From: a virus
Direction: 5' to 3' (one strand)
Virus record (IMG/VR): IMGVR_UViG_3300033153_001771
Location: 1 to 23,717 of that record
Length of the DNA: 23,717 nucleotides
Part shown: one piece after another, positions 17,354 to 22,740 of the stretch
How the letters are laid out: each line of letters begins with the position of its first letter
How positions within the stretch are numbered: the stretch's first letter is position 1
Program-made: the position numbers and the translations under genes
Notes under the pieces: generated by a model
The model's database searches: none
Told to the model about the DNA's origin: nothing
The model's input: only the letters and a program-made list of their open reading frames with translations

Positions 17354-17540
17354 GGATCGTTTTCCCCTTCTTTGCGGGCTCTAAAGCCCCTGTGATAATA
17401 GTCTTTCTGAAACCACTACGCCTACGCGCCTGCTTACGCGCAAAGTCCTCTGTCTCCGGGGTTACGTCCGGTATAGGCGGAGGCGGCGGTGGCGGTGGTA
17501 ACGGAGCAGGTTTTGATGGCTTACTAAAGAATCCACCCAT
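17346..17540 (-). CDS. Proline-rich small protein upstream of portal, 64 aa
   Basis: This has 64 residues. It begins MGGFFSKPSKP, has a run of eight consecutive prolines around residues 15-22, and has a basic C-terminal half (RKQARRRSGFRKTIITGAL). A short protein with Pro stretch followed by RRxGxxxTIxTG is often found just before portal genes in podoviruses; its function is not known to me. An AGGTGAGATATT ribosome site precedes the ATG, and that site overlaps the stop of the 39-residue gene. The end overlaps the portal start. Confidence 0.75.
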   Translation of the reverse strand: MGGFFSKPSKPAPLPPPPPPPPIPDVTPETEDFARKQARRRSGFRKTIITGALEPAKKGKTILG

Positions 17541-17546
17541 AATATC

Positions 17547-17666
17547 TCACCTATGCTTAAATATCTTCTCGTAATTCTTTCCGTACTTCTTCATATCACA
17601 AGGACGGGGTCTGCAGCCCTTTCCTGCCTCAATCTTTATTCCAAGTTTTTTCTTCTTCTTTTCCAT
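17547..17666 (-). CDS. Small basic protein, 39 aa, possibly leaderless
   Basis: An ATG at 17666 opens a 39-codon frame (MEKKKKKLGIKIEAGKG, then CRPRPCDMKKYGKNYEKIFK). The pattern of KIxxGKGC-RPxxxKKYGxNYxxIF is one I recall from small phage proteins near terminase genes. No Shine-Dalgarno site lies upstream. The TATAAT of a perfect promoter ends nine bases before the ATG, so the messenger would start within about 0-3 bases of the start codon. The stop lies inside the ribosome site of the next gene. Confidence 0.65.
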   Translation of the reverse strand: MEKKKKKLGIKIEAGKGCRPRPCDMKKYGKNYEKIFKHR

Positions 17667-17674
17667 TTTTGTAA

Positions 17675-17703
17675 ATTATATACTACTTATACTACTTTGT
17701 CAA
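17675..17703 (-). promoter_or_regulatory. Perfect consensus sigma70-type promoter, late operon
   Basis: On the minus strand TTGACA (17703-17698) and TATAAT (17680-17675) are separated by exactly 17 bases, the full consensus of the bacterial housekeeping promoter. It starts three bases after the large terminase stop codon. The predicted start of transcription is near 17668, so all head and tail genes from the 39-residue gene onward can be driven from it, independently of the promoter ahead of the small terminase. It needs no phage polymerase. Confidence is high for the motif; use in vivo is inferred. Confidence 0.85.
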
Positions 17704-17706
17704 GTA

Positions 17707-19332
17707 TTACATTATTTTATATTCAGAAATCGCATATTCCTGTCTAGGAACAGTGCTTACACTTGCTATCCTTGCGCCCGAAGCTGCAAGCGAAAAGTAA
17801 TTCATTGCGTTTCTGTAATGGTCGCCACCGGAACCTAAGGATCGATATCTGTATATCTTAGTTCCCGACCGCTTATTTGTTTCAAGGACTTTGGCACAAT
17901 TACACATTTGCTTAGCAAATTCGTCTATTTCCTTACACCTTCTCGGTAATACTACTTGCTGCTTCATAATCATTCTGTGCGTTGTGTCGAATATCTCGGT
18001 TCTGTTTACTTTAACTATTCCTGTATTATTGTTATATGAAGTGCCTATAGTAGAAGTTTCAGAGTATTCGCATAAAAATATCTTGTACGGTTCCGCCGCT
18101 TGGAATGTTCTTGCTGCATCTTCGTAAGGCCTAATATCTATTACGGCACTCTTTACGTTAAATCTTTTGGCTATATCATGTATATCATTCCAATCTGATA
18201 GCTGAATAACCTTTAGAATCTCGTAATTGTCCATGCCGGTTCTAGCACCGATAACTACGTGTTTTATCTTGCCTACGTCAACCCCCATTGCACATGGCCC
18301 TTTACTAAACGTCTGTTGTATATCAGGGCCACAACACTTAAATACGGCGTCATGGGTCAACTTATCCTCAGCGGCTACATAAGGCAGACCTAACCTTAAT
18401 CTGTATACATCACCAATGTTGCCCTGCGGTGGGTCGTTGAAGTCTGTTAGGATTTCGTAAGGGTCGTTAAATACACTTGAAAGTTGAGACCATCTATACC
18501 CGTGCATAAAGTCTGTATTCTCTCGTTTAGAAGGAACCCACTCAATCATGTCAGGATTAGATATGCCTACCTCCTTCCCGCATTTATCACAACCTATATA
18601 CCCTATACCGTTTTTTGTTTTTACGCACTCCGGAAATGAGAGTTCCGCGCAGGTCCAATGGTTACAAGTACATTTTCTGAATAGGTGCCGCTGGTCGGAT
18701 TTCTGGAAGATTTTGTCTATCCCGTAATCTGGTAGTGTAGGGTTGGATATGAACGCCTCTTCCTTAATCTTCGAAGCTCCCATCCTCATGCGGGCCTTGG
18801 TAATAATTTCCTCGTCCATCAGGTCAACTTCATCAAAAACAACTCTATCTACAGGAATTGACCGCAATTGAGTGGATTCCTTTGCGTCGTCACCACTTCC
18901 TATCTTCTGAGATAATCTGGCACCTCTTAAATATAAGAAAGCATCGTGTATTTTCTTTAGTGATGTAGTGTCTGTGCCCCTGCCACCAGACTTTACATAT
19001 TTACCTATGGAGTCCCTGTTTGCCTGAATCAGCGGATTAAACCGAGATTTACTAAACTCACCAACATTATCAGTCGTTGGGAATAAATATAAAACACCTT
19101 TAGGATACCTCCGGAATATCATGCCGTGTAAAGACTTCAAAACCTCAAGCTCGGTAAAACCGCCCTGCGTAGCCTTCATATAACATAAACGTCTTGCCGT
19201 ACTCTGCAAAGGCTCTAACTGATAACCATGGTCCTCAAACGAAAATGTACAAGTCTGTAACTGAATCTTATTCAATTCAGCCCAATAAGCGCAATCAGCC
19301 TGAGCTATTATAGTTGGGTCAATTTCCATCAT
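17707..19332 (-). CDS. Terminase large subunit, GpA-like, 541 aa
   Basis: This is the ATP-driven DNA packaging motor and nuclease. A deviant Walker A (MKATQGGFTE, residues about 52-61) resembles the KSARVGYSK loop of lambda gpA. Walker B is VDRVVFDEVD (161-170). A zinc-finger-like region has cysteines near 221, 223, 228, 236, 248 and 251. The RNase H-like nuclease begins MGVDVGK (349-355), with a second acidic strand at AVIDIRPYEDAARTF. This is the GpA family, unlike T7 gp19. The first of two ATGs (19332) overlaps the stop of the 23-residue gene as ATGA. Length is somewhat short of lambda gpA. Confidence 0.93.
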   Translation of the reverse strand: MMEIDPTIIAQADCAYWAELNKIQLQTCTFSFEDHGYQLEPLQSTARRLCYMKATQGGFTELEVLKSLHGMIFRRYPKGVLYLFPTTDNVGEFSKSRFNPLIQANRDSIGKYVKSGGRGTDTTSLKKIHDAFLYLRGARLSQKIGSGDDAKESTQLRSIPVDRVVFDEVDLMDEEIITKARMRMGASKIKEEAFISNPTLPDYGIDKIFQKSDQRHLFRKCTCNHWTCAELSFPECVKTKNGIGYIGCDKCGKEVGISNPDMIEWVPSKRENTDFMHGYRWSQLSSVFNDPYEILTDFNDPPQGNIGDVYRLRLGLPYVAAEDKLTHDAVFKCCGPDIQQTFSKGPCAMGVDVGKIKHVVIGARTGMDNYEILKVIQLSDWNDIHDIAKRFNVKSAVIDIRPYEDAARTFQAAEPYKIFLCEYSETSTIGTSYNNNTGIVKVNRTEIFDTTHRMIMKQQVVLPRRCKEIDEFAKQMCNCAKVLETNKRSGTKIYRYRSLGSGGDHYRNAMNYFSLAASGARIASVSTVPRQEYAISEYKIM

Positions 19333-19400
19333 TTAGTCAACCACGCATAAATAACAAGTAGAAACATGAACACCATTATTGTGTATACGAAGTAAGTCAT
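19329..19400 (-). CDS. 23-residue single-pass membrane peptide
   Basis: An ATG at 19400 opens a 23-codon frame (MTYFVYTIMVFMFLLVIYAW, then LTK). It is almost wholly hydrophobic with a basic end, forming one membrane-spanning helix. Its start overlaps the stop of the Gly/Arg-rich gene (ATGA), and its stop overlaps the terminase start (ATGA). This exact coupling on both sides argues for real translation despite the size. Function is unknown; it could tether terminase or packaging components to the membrane, act as a small holin, or serve only as a coupling leader. Confidence 0.6.
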   Translation of the reverse strand: MTYFVYTIMVFMFLLVIYAWLTK

Positions 19401-19546
19401 TTCCTGCCCGTACCATTCCCCCTCCCACCACCACGACCGTGACCTGGACCACCACTCCTGCAACCACCAGTATTTCTATTACGCCTACCTCCTCCTGCAC
19501 GACCCCTGCCCTTACCACTACCATTCTTAGTACCGTATCTGGCCAT
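19397..19546 (-). CDS. Gly/Arg-rich small protein, 49 aa
   Basis: An ATG at 19546 with AAGGAAG just upstream opens a 49-codon frame (MARYGTKNGSGKGRGRAGGG, then RRNRNTGG and GRGGGRGNGTGR). Nearly two thirds of residues are Gly or Arg in RGG-like repeats, with one Cys. It is expected to be disordered and to bind nucleic acid. It lies directly before the membrane peptide and large terminase, to which it is coupled by ATGA. An open frame of 63 codons in another phase (Val/Gly-rich) covers the same bases and is judged a shadow. A role in packaging or RNA/DNA binding is inference. Confidence 0.7.
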   Translation of the reverse strand: MARYGTKNGSGKGRGRAGGGRRNRNTGGCRSGGPGHGRGGGRGNGTGRK

Positions 19547-19598
19547 TATCTTCCTTTCATTCCAAAATCAATATATATGTCTGAGGTCATAATGTTAT

Positions 19599-19754
19599 TC
19601 ACGACCCCGCCCCCTTTGGGGGGTTTGCCCTTATTCTGACGTAAGTACCCCTTATGCCATTATTCCTATTACTCATTCTAGGTGCATGTTTATTGGTCAA
19701 AAATGACCTTGCCCCAGCGCTGGGTATAAAAAGGCTACGTCGATTTATCGTCAT
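19599..19754 (-). CDS. Possible small basic protein, 51 aa
   Basis: An ATG at 19754 opens a 51-codon frame (MTINRRSLFIPSAGARSFLT and on to ANPPKGAGS). AAGGATAAGGA precedes it. The frame runs across two palindromes, and its composition is not convincing. A 15-codon frame with a better ribosome site (GAGGTATT, ATG at 19782, stop at 19735) overlaps its start. A 14-codon frame (19590-19546) links to the Gly/Arg-rich gene by TAATG. Any or none of these may be translated; no family is recognised. Confidence 0.3.
   Translation of the reverse strand: MTINRRSLFIPSAGARSFLTNKHAPRMSNRNNGIRGTYVRIRANPPKGAGS
19695..19724. repeat. Adjacent inverted repeat and 12-base perfect palindrome
   Basis: GGTCA-AAAA-TGACC (19695-19708) is followed four bases later by the perfect palindrome CCCAGCGCTGGG (19713-19724). 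About 100 bases to the left a further G/C inverted repeat (CCCCC-TTT-GGGGG, near 19611-19623) is seen. The block lies between the small and large terminase genes, where packaging recognition (cos or pac) sites lie in many phages. A protein-binding or RNA hairpin role is equally possible. Confidence 0.55.
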
Positions 19755-19795
19755 TGTCCTTATCCTTACAAAACATTAACATAATACCTCAATGC

Positions 19796-20563
19796 CTATT
19801 CTTGGTCCTTGTGCGCCCTAGAATCAATTATCTCTGTTTTATCGACCTGTACTATGTTTTCATTATTATAATCGCCCATAGAATCTATGCTGCAGTGTTT
19901 TTCTGCATCCTGTAGCTCTGTAATGCTTGGAGAGCACCCTATATCGCCCTCATTCTCAACGTCTATGGCGTTATCTAGTAATGCTTGTTTTTGAATCTGC
20001 TTCAGTCTTATAGTTGCTAATGCCTGATATTCTGCACGTTCTCGCTCTGATAACTGCTTCAATTGTTCACTTTCTATATTGAGATTATCAGTGAATATGC
20101 CTAGTGTTCTACCAAGCTTTTCTAAGGCATCTAAACGATTGTAAAGCTCTAACTGAACATTAGTTCCGTTTTGCGTATGGCTTATTTTACAGCTCTTAAT
20201 TAGCTTGGTATTGTATCCCATTCTTTTTAATTCGCCCAAGCTGGTTTTTCCTTGTAAGTACTTTTCAAAGCTGGAGATATCACCGCAAAAAGCTATTTCA
20301 GCAAGTGCTATCTTTATACGTTCAGGAGTGATCGCATAATCGTGAAGTCCTTGTTTTATCGCATCTTGCACCCTCGGTGTCTTGATAAGCTGACAACCTG
20401 ATACTCCTGGATCACTATAACCAGCTATCTCTGCTGCCTGTTTATGTTTAAATCCATTAGTTAGATACTCTTGTACGAATATTGCTTGCTTATCTGTAAG
20501 CTTCTTAGTACCTAGAGGTGGTAAAGCAATTCTTTTTAATTCCGTCTGCGATTCATTACTCAT
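19796..20563 (-). CDS. Terminase small subunit, 255 aa
   Basis: Residues about 21-70 read KLTDKQAIFVQEYLTNGFKH then KQAAEIAGYSDPGVSGCQLI. This is the helix-turn-helix signature of small terminase subunits (Terminase_2 type), which recognise the packaging site and load DNA onto the large subunit. The rest contains charged helices (AEYQALATIRLKQIQKQALL) and an acidic C-terminal third (residues 195-255). At 255 residues it is longer than many relatives because of that tail. The start ATG at 20563 has AAGGAG 13 bases upstream, a long spacing. It is first in the minus operon, about 45 bases after its promoter. Confidence 0.88.
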   Translation of the reverse strand: MSNESQTELKRIALPPLGTKKLTDKQAIFVQEYLTNGFKHKQAAEIAGYSDPGVSGCQLIKTPRVQDAIKQGLHDYAITPERIKIALAEIAFCGDISSFEKYLQGKTSLGELKRMGYNTKLIKSCKISHTQNGTNVQLELYNRLDALEKLGRTLGIFTDNLNIESEQLKQLSERERAEYQALATIRLKQIQKQALLDNAIDVENEGDIGCSPSITELQDAEKHCSIDSMGDYNNENIVQVDKTEIIDSRAHKDQE

Positions 20564-20608
20564 TTTCGCTTGTTTACTCCTTATTCTAATTTCGGAAAAT
20601 CTACACTA

Positions 20609-20636
20609 ATTATATACATTATATATGCAACGTCAA
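20609..20636 (-). promoter_or_regulatory. Sigma70-type promoter for terminase genes
   Basis: TTGACG (20636-20631) and TATAAT (20614-20609) are separated by 16 bases on the minus strand, one base off the ideal spacing and one mismatch in the -35 box. Transcription would start near 20602, giving a leader of about 40 bases before the small terminase ATG. It diverges from the plus-strand promoter at 20782, so both sit in one control region. Confidence 0.7.
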
Positions 20637-20659
20637 GTAAAACCTTACATATACCTAAC

Positions 20660-20683
20660 AGTGTCCTATTATACTAAGTGTCC
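20660..20683. repeat. Pair of AGTGTCC direct repeats between divergent promoters
   Basis: AGTGTCC occurs at 20660-20666 and again at 20677-20683, 17 bases apart, in the divergent control region upstream of the small terminase promoter. The spacing is nearly two helical turns, which would suit a dimeric regulator on one DNA face. Two 7-base matches in AT-rich DNA can arise by chance, so this is a weak operator candidate. Confidence 0.3.
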
Positions 20684-20781
20684 AGTAAAGTTTTTTTGCC
20701 GTGATAAAGATTTTTTCGTTATCGTTGATATTGCTGGTCAGAATCCTCCGGTAAAAAAACATAAAAAAAATAAAATAGTTA

Positions 20782-20810
20782 TTGACAAGCATGTATTATG
20801 CCGATACAAT
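20782..20810 (+). promoter_or_regulatory. Sigma70-type promoter for plus-strand cluster
   Basis: TTGACA (20782-20787) and TACAAT (20805-20810) are exactly 17 bases apart, one mismatch from full consensus. Transcription would begin near 20817, about 33 bases before the ATG at 20850. An AT-rich tract (with poly-A stretches) lies directly upstream and may act as an UP element. It is likely to drive the small-gene cluster through to the lysozyme-like gene. Confidence 0.8.
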
Positions 20811-20849
20811 GCTAACGTGGACTTGAGAAACTCTTACAGGAGAATGATT

Positions 20850-21149
20850 ATGCTTAACTGCACAGAAAATGACTTATGTTACGATGAAGTGAAGCTGGAC
20901 TACCACGCACTACAGGAAACCGCGAGCTTTGCAGTCGCGGCCCTGATTCAAGACTGTAGCGACAGTCTTGCTAAAATGCAAGACGCGCACTTCAAGGCAA
21001 TAACAAAAAACGATGGCACTACAAGCTTGTACCTTGATGCAGATAGGCTTTCACAAAAAGCAAATGCCTTAAAACTTGCAGCGGATACCTATGCAGCATT
21101 AAAAGAGGGTTGGACCCGAGAAAATAAAACTATTGTAAATGTTGGATAG
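20850..21149 (+). CDS. Hypothetical protein, 99 aa
   Basis: The frame stays open far upstream (to 20625), but that part covers the promoter, so the start must lie after 20817. The first usable starts are ATG at 20844 and 20850 (ATGATTATG). CAGGAG lies seven bases before the second, which is chosen. The 99 residues are mainly helical and contain a central LAKMQDAHFKAITKNDGTTS and the helix DADRLSQKANALKLAADTYA. Cys occurs near residues 4, 10 and 36. No family is recognised. It is the first gene after a strong promoter, the usual place of an early takeover protein (inference). Confidence 0.75.
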   Translation: MLNCTENDLCYDEVKLDYHALQETASFAVAALIQDCSDSLAKMQDAHFKAITKNDGTTSLYLDADRLSQKANALKLAADTYAALKEGWTRENKTIVNVG

Positions 21150-21154
21150 TAACT

Positions 21155-21192
21155 CACTGGACCGATGATCTTAATTGTTTGATGGTCCATTG
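21155..21192 (+). repeat. Leader hairpin 1 of the repeated gene-start module
   Basis: CACTGGACC and GGTCCATTG pair with one mismatch, enclosing a partly paired loop. ATTCGA follows at 21193-21198 and an AGGAG ribosome site 16 bases later. The right arm shares TTGATGGTCC with the leader of the 61-residue gene. No U-run follows, so it is not an ordinary terminator. Confidence 0.5.
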
Positions 21193-21225
21193 ATTCGAGA
21201 AACCCTAACCTAGGAGATAATGATT

Positions 21226-21645
21226 ATGGAAGCAAACGAGAAAAACTTTGCAGAAGTATTGGACGAAAAGGGATACTCTGACAGGCCCGACGTTAGCGCT
21301 GATATATCCCTGTATGAGTATCTGATGATGAGAAATCCAGATAATGACGTGGTGGTATATGCTGAATATAAAGAAGATGACGAAACAAATGACGATAGGC
21401 ATTTTGGGTGGTCCGTTATCGGCCTAGATGATGTAATTGAGTTTTTACTTGATGCTGATGACGGGTTTTTTAGTTTCGTCGGTTCGACAAAAGCAAAAGA
21501 GATAAAAAGCATTATCCTTTACCCGCGAGGGCTGGAAAACACCATAAACGCTGCAAATTCGTGGAACGGTTGGTTTAATGAATCAATCTTCTACACAACC
21601 AAAGAAACAGTATTAGAGCAAATTGACAACTACCTGAAGAAATAG
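21226..21645 (+). CDS. Acidic hypothetical protein, 139 aa
   Basis: ATGs lie at 21220 and 21226 in the same ATGATTATG arrangement as the previous gene. AGGAG is only three bases from the first and nine from the second, so 21226 is chosen. The 139 residues are strongly acidic, with clusters such as EYKEDDETNDDRHF and LDDVIEFLLDADDGFFSF, and include an aromatic C-terminal part (SWNGWFNESIFYTTKETVL). Such acidic, DNA-mimic-like composition is common in small phage inhibitor proteins, but nothing specific is recognised. Confidence 0.75.
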   Translation: MEANEKNFAEVLDEKGYSDRPDVSADISLYEYLMMRNPDNDVVVYAEYKEDDETNDDRHFGWSVIGLDDVIEFLLDADDGFFSFVGSTKAKEIKSIILYPRGLENTINAANSWNGWFNESIFYTTKETVLEQIDNYLKK

Positions 21646-21652
21646 CAAAACC

Positions 21653-21682
21653 GGATCATTAAGCTTAACTGCTTGATGGTCC
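21653..21682 (+). repeat. Leader hairpin 2: 12-bp stem of the repeated module
   Basis: GGATCATTAAGC (21653-21664) and GCTTGATGGTCC (21671-21682) pair over 12 base pairs with two G-U wobbles and a six-base loop. ATTCGA follows at 21684-21689, then GGGAG and the ATG at 21715. It shares TTGATGGTCC with leader hairpin 1. No U-run follows. Confidence 0.6.
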
Positions 21683-21714
21683 TATTCGATAACCTTTAAT
21701 ATGGGAGTGAGATT

Positions 21715-21900
21715 ATGAAATACCAAAAAGCTAATATCGAGAATGGACGCATAGAGGTAACAGAATCAATCGAAGTAGACCAGAACAGTTTAACAAGTGA
21801 TTGCTGGTTAGTACAGATCCAAGGTCTAAAAGCATGTGCAAACTGCGAATTTAGAAATACCCCTGAATGTGGTGGTGATTTTCTAAAGTCCTTACAGTAG
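21715..21900 (+). CDS. Small Cys-containing protein, 61 aa
   Basis: The ATG at 21715 has GGGAG seven bases upstream. The 61 residues end in a cysteine cluster: CW near residue 30, then CANCEFRNTPECGG, i.e. C-x2-C-x8-C. This could bind a metal, although a fourth ligand is not obvious. The CxxCEFxxTPECGG form is one I have seen in uncharacterised phage proteins. Function is unknown. Confidence 0.7.
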   Translation: MKYQKANIENGRIEVTESIEVDQNSLTSDCWLVQIQGLKACANCEFRNTPECGGDFLKSLQ

Positions 21901-21909
21901 CCCTTCGCC

Positions 21910-21940
21910 GCTGCGCTGTACTTTATAGGTGGAGCGCAGC
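21910..21940 (+). repeat. Leader hairpin 3: 8-bp G/C-rich stem
   Basis: GCTGCGCT (21910-21917) pairs with AGCGCAGC (21933-21940) over eight base pairs with a 15-base loop. It lies ten bases after the stop of the 61-residue gene. ATTTGTTG follows, so it could be a weak terminator. ATTCGA appears at 21970-21975 before the next gene, as in the two leaders upstream, but this stem is unlike theirs in sequence. Confidence 0.5.
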
Positions 21941-22013
21941 ATTTGTTGTCCGTGTTGTATGGTAGAGGTATTCGAGAGTTTAGATCAACGGCATAATGCC
22001 AAGGGAGACAATG

Positions 22014-22251
22014 ATGAAAGTAGAGAACATGACAAGTAGCAGAGGAAACAAAGTAGCAAACATCTTATGATACCATTATTGCCAAGGTAGAAAATAAGAA
22101 CGATGGAACTCACAAGATTTATCTTGACCGCGACGCGTGGGATTACTCCGCCACAACCGGAAAGTATCGCAACCAGTTTTTAGGCGAAACAAAGAAAGAA
22201 ACAGAAGCGAAGATCAAAAGTGGAGAATATATCCTTATGGACTTGAATTAA
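22014..22251 (+). pseudogene. Frame-disrupted small phage gene (DUF8033-like)
   Basis: AAGGGAGACA leads to ATGATG and the frame MKVENMTSSRGNKVAN, which then meets a TGA at 22068-22070. The next frame over starts at 22063 and runs 62 residues to TAA at 22249-22251: SYDTIIAKVENKNDG, YLDRDAWDYSATTGKYRNQF and LGETKKETEAKIKSGEYILM. Both parts match, in order, a small phage protein family I recall as DUF8033, where roughly a dozen residues join them (a QFII...FQ segment). The junction lacks those residues and is shifted by one base, so an out-of-frame deletion is the simplest reading. An assembly error is possible. Confidence 0.7.
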
Positions 22252-22320
22252 TAATAATAGGACTGTGAGCACTTGTAAGACGTTTCGATTTTACTTTAGA
22301 CCTAGAGGGTGGCTGGAATT

Positions 22321-22530
22321 ATGAGAATGGTAACGCAGCGAGATCAAATTGAGAGCGTGCTTCAAGGCGCTGAAAGCCCAACAGAGATATTTCAAAATAA
22401 AAAAGGTGAAATTCTTATCACAGAAGAAATTGATGTTGGCTTGTCAAGAGTTGTAATTGACAAACGGGCAAATATAAATTTTATCGGGTGTGGACCAGTT
22501 CGTAAGAAAATATGGCAAGAAAGGAAGTAA
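22321..22530 (+). CDS. Hypothetical protein, 69 aa
   Basis: A GTG at 22309 is in frame, but its spacing from GAGGG is nil. The ATG at 22321 is about 11 bases from GAGGG and is preferred. The 69 residues contain a helix (TQRDQIESVLQGAESPTEI) and beta strands (GEILITEEIDVGLSRVVID), ending in basic residues. No family is recognised. The leader carries TTTCGA at 22283-22288, a variant of the repeated motif. Confidence 0.6.
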   Translation: MRMVTQRDQIESVLQGAESPTEIFQNKKGEILITEEIDVGLSRVVIDKRANINFIGCGPVRKKIWQERK

Positions 22531-22592
22531 CACGGAAAGAAACTAAATACCGCCGCTACTGACGCGGCTAACCGGAAAGGGAAGGTGAAATT

Positions 22593-22736
22593 GTGAACAT
22601 AGTAAATTGGGTTTGCTTCTGGATTGTGGCGGTAGAGGCCGCTGTATTAGGGGCAATCATTCTATTCGCTTTTGCTACCCGTCTTTATTTCAGAATCGAT
22701 GACATGCTGCGCACGCGGTATAGAAAGAATAGGTGA
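22593..22736 (+). CDS. Small membrane protein, 47 aa
   Basis: A GTG at 22593 preceded by AAGGTGAAATT opens a 47-codon frame (MNIVNWVCFWIVAVEAAVLG, then AIILFAFATRLYF and a basic tail). Residues about 5-29 form one membrane helix with the positively charged C-terminus in the cytoplasm. Its stop lies in the ribosome site of the next gene (AGGTGA). It lies three genes before a lysozyme-like gene, so a holin or antiholin role is possible, but it could equally be an unrelated membrane protein. Confidence 0.6.
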   Translation: MNIVNWVCFWIVAVEAAVLGAIILFAFATRLYFRIDDMLRTRYRKNR

Positions 22737-22740
22737 AAAC

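Noticed and set aside
19333-19524. 63-residue Val/Gly-rich open frame on the minus strand
   Set aside because: It covers the Gly/Arg-rich 49-residue gene in another phase; its composition is an artefact of GGT-rich DNA. The 49-residue and 23-residue frames have a ribosome site and matching overlaps.
20645-20672. Second plus-strand promoter, TTACAT with TATTAT
   Set aside because: Both boxes match the consensus poorly, and the much better promoter at 20782 lies downstream; AT-rich DNA makes such pairs common.
20625-20849. N-terminal extension of the 99-residue gene to ATG at 20625
   Set aside because: The extension spans the promoter at 20782-20810, has no ribosome site, and contains low-complexity lysine-rich sequence. 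A messenger from the promoter would not include it.
21205-21512. Two minus-strand frames opposite the 139-residue gene
   Set aside because: They are antisense shadows: they have no ribosome site, and the acidic plus-strand protein has a clear site at the correct spacing.
21910-21950. Rho-independent terminator after the 61-residue gene
   Set aside because: The stem is good (8 base pairs) but has a 15-base loop and only ATTTGTTG after it, so it was listed as a leader hairpin rather than a terminator.
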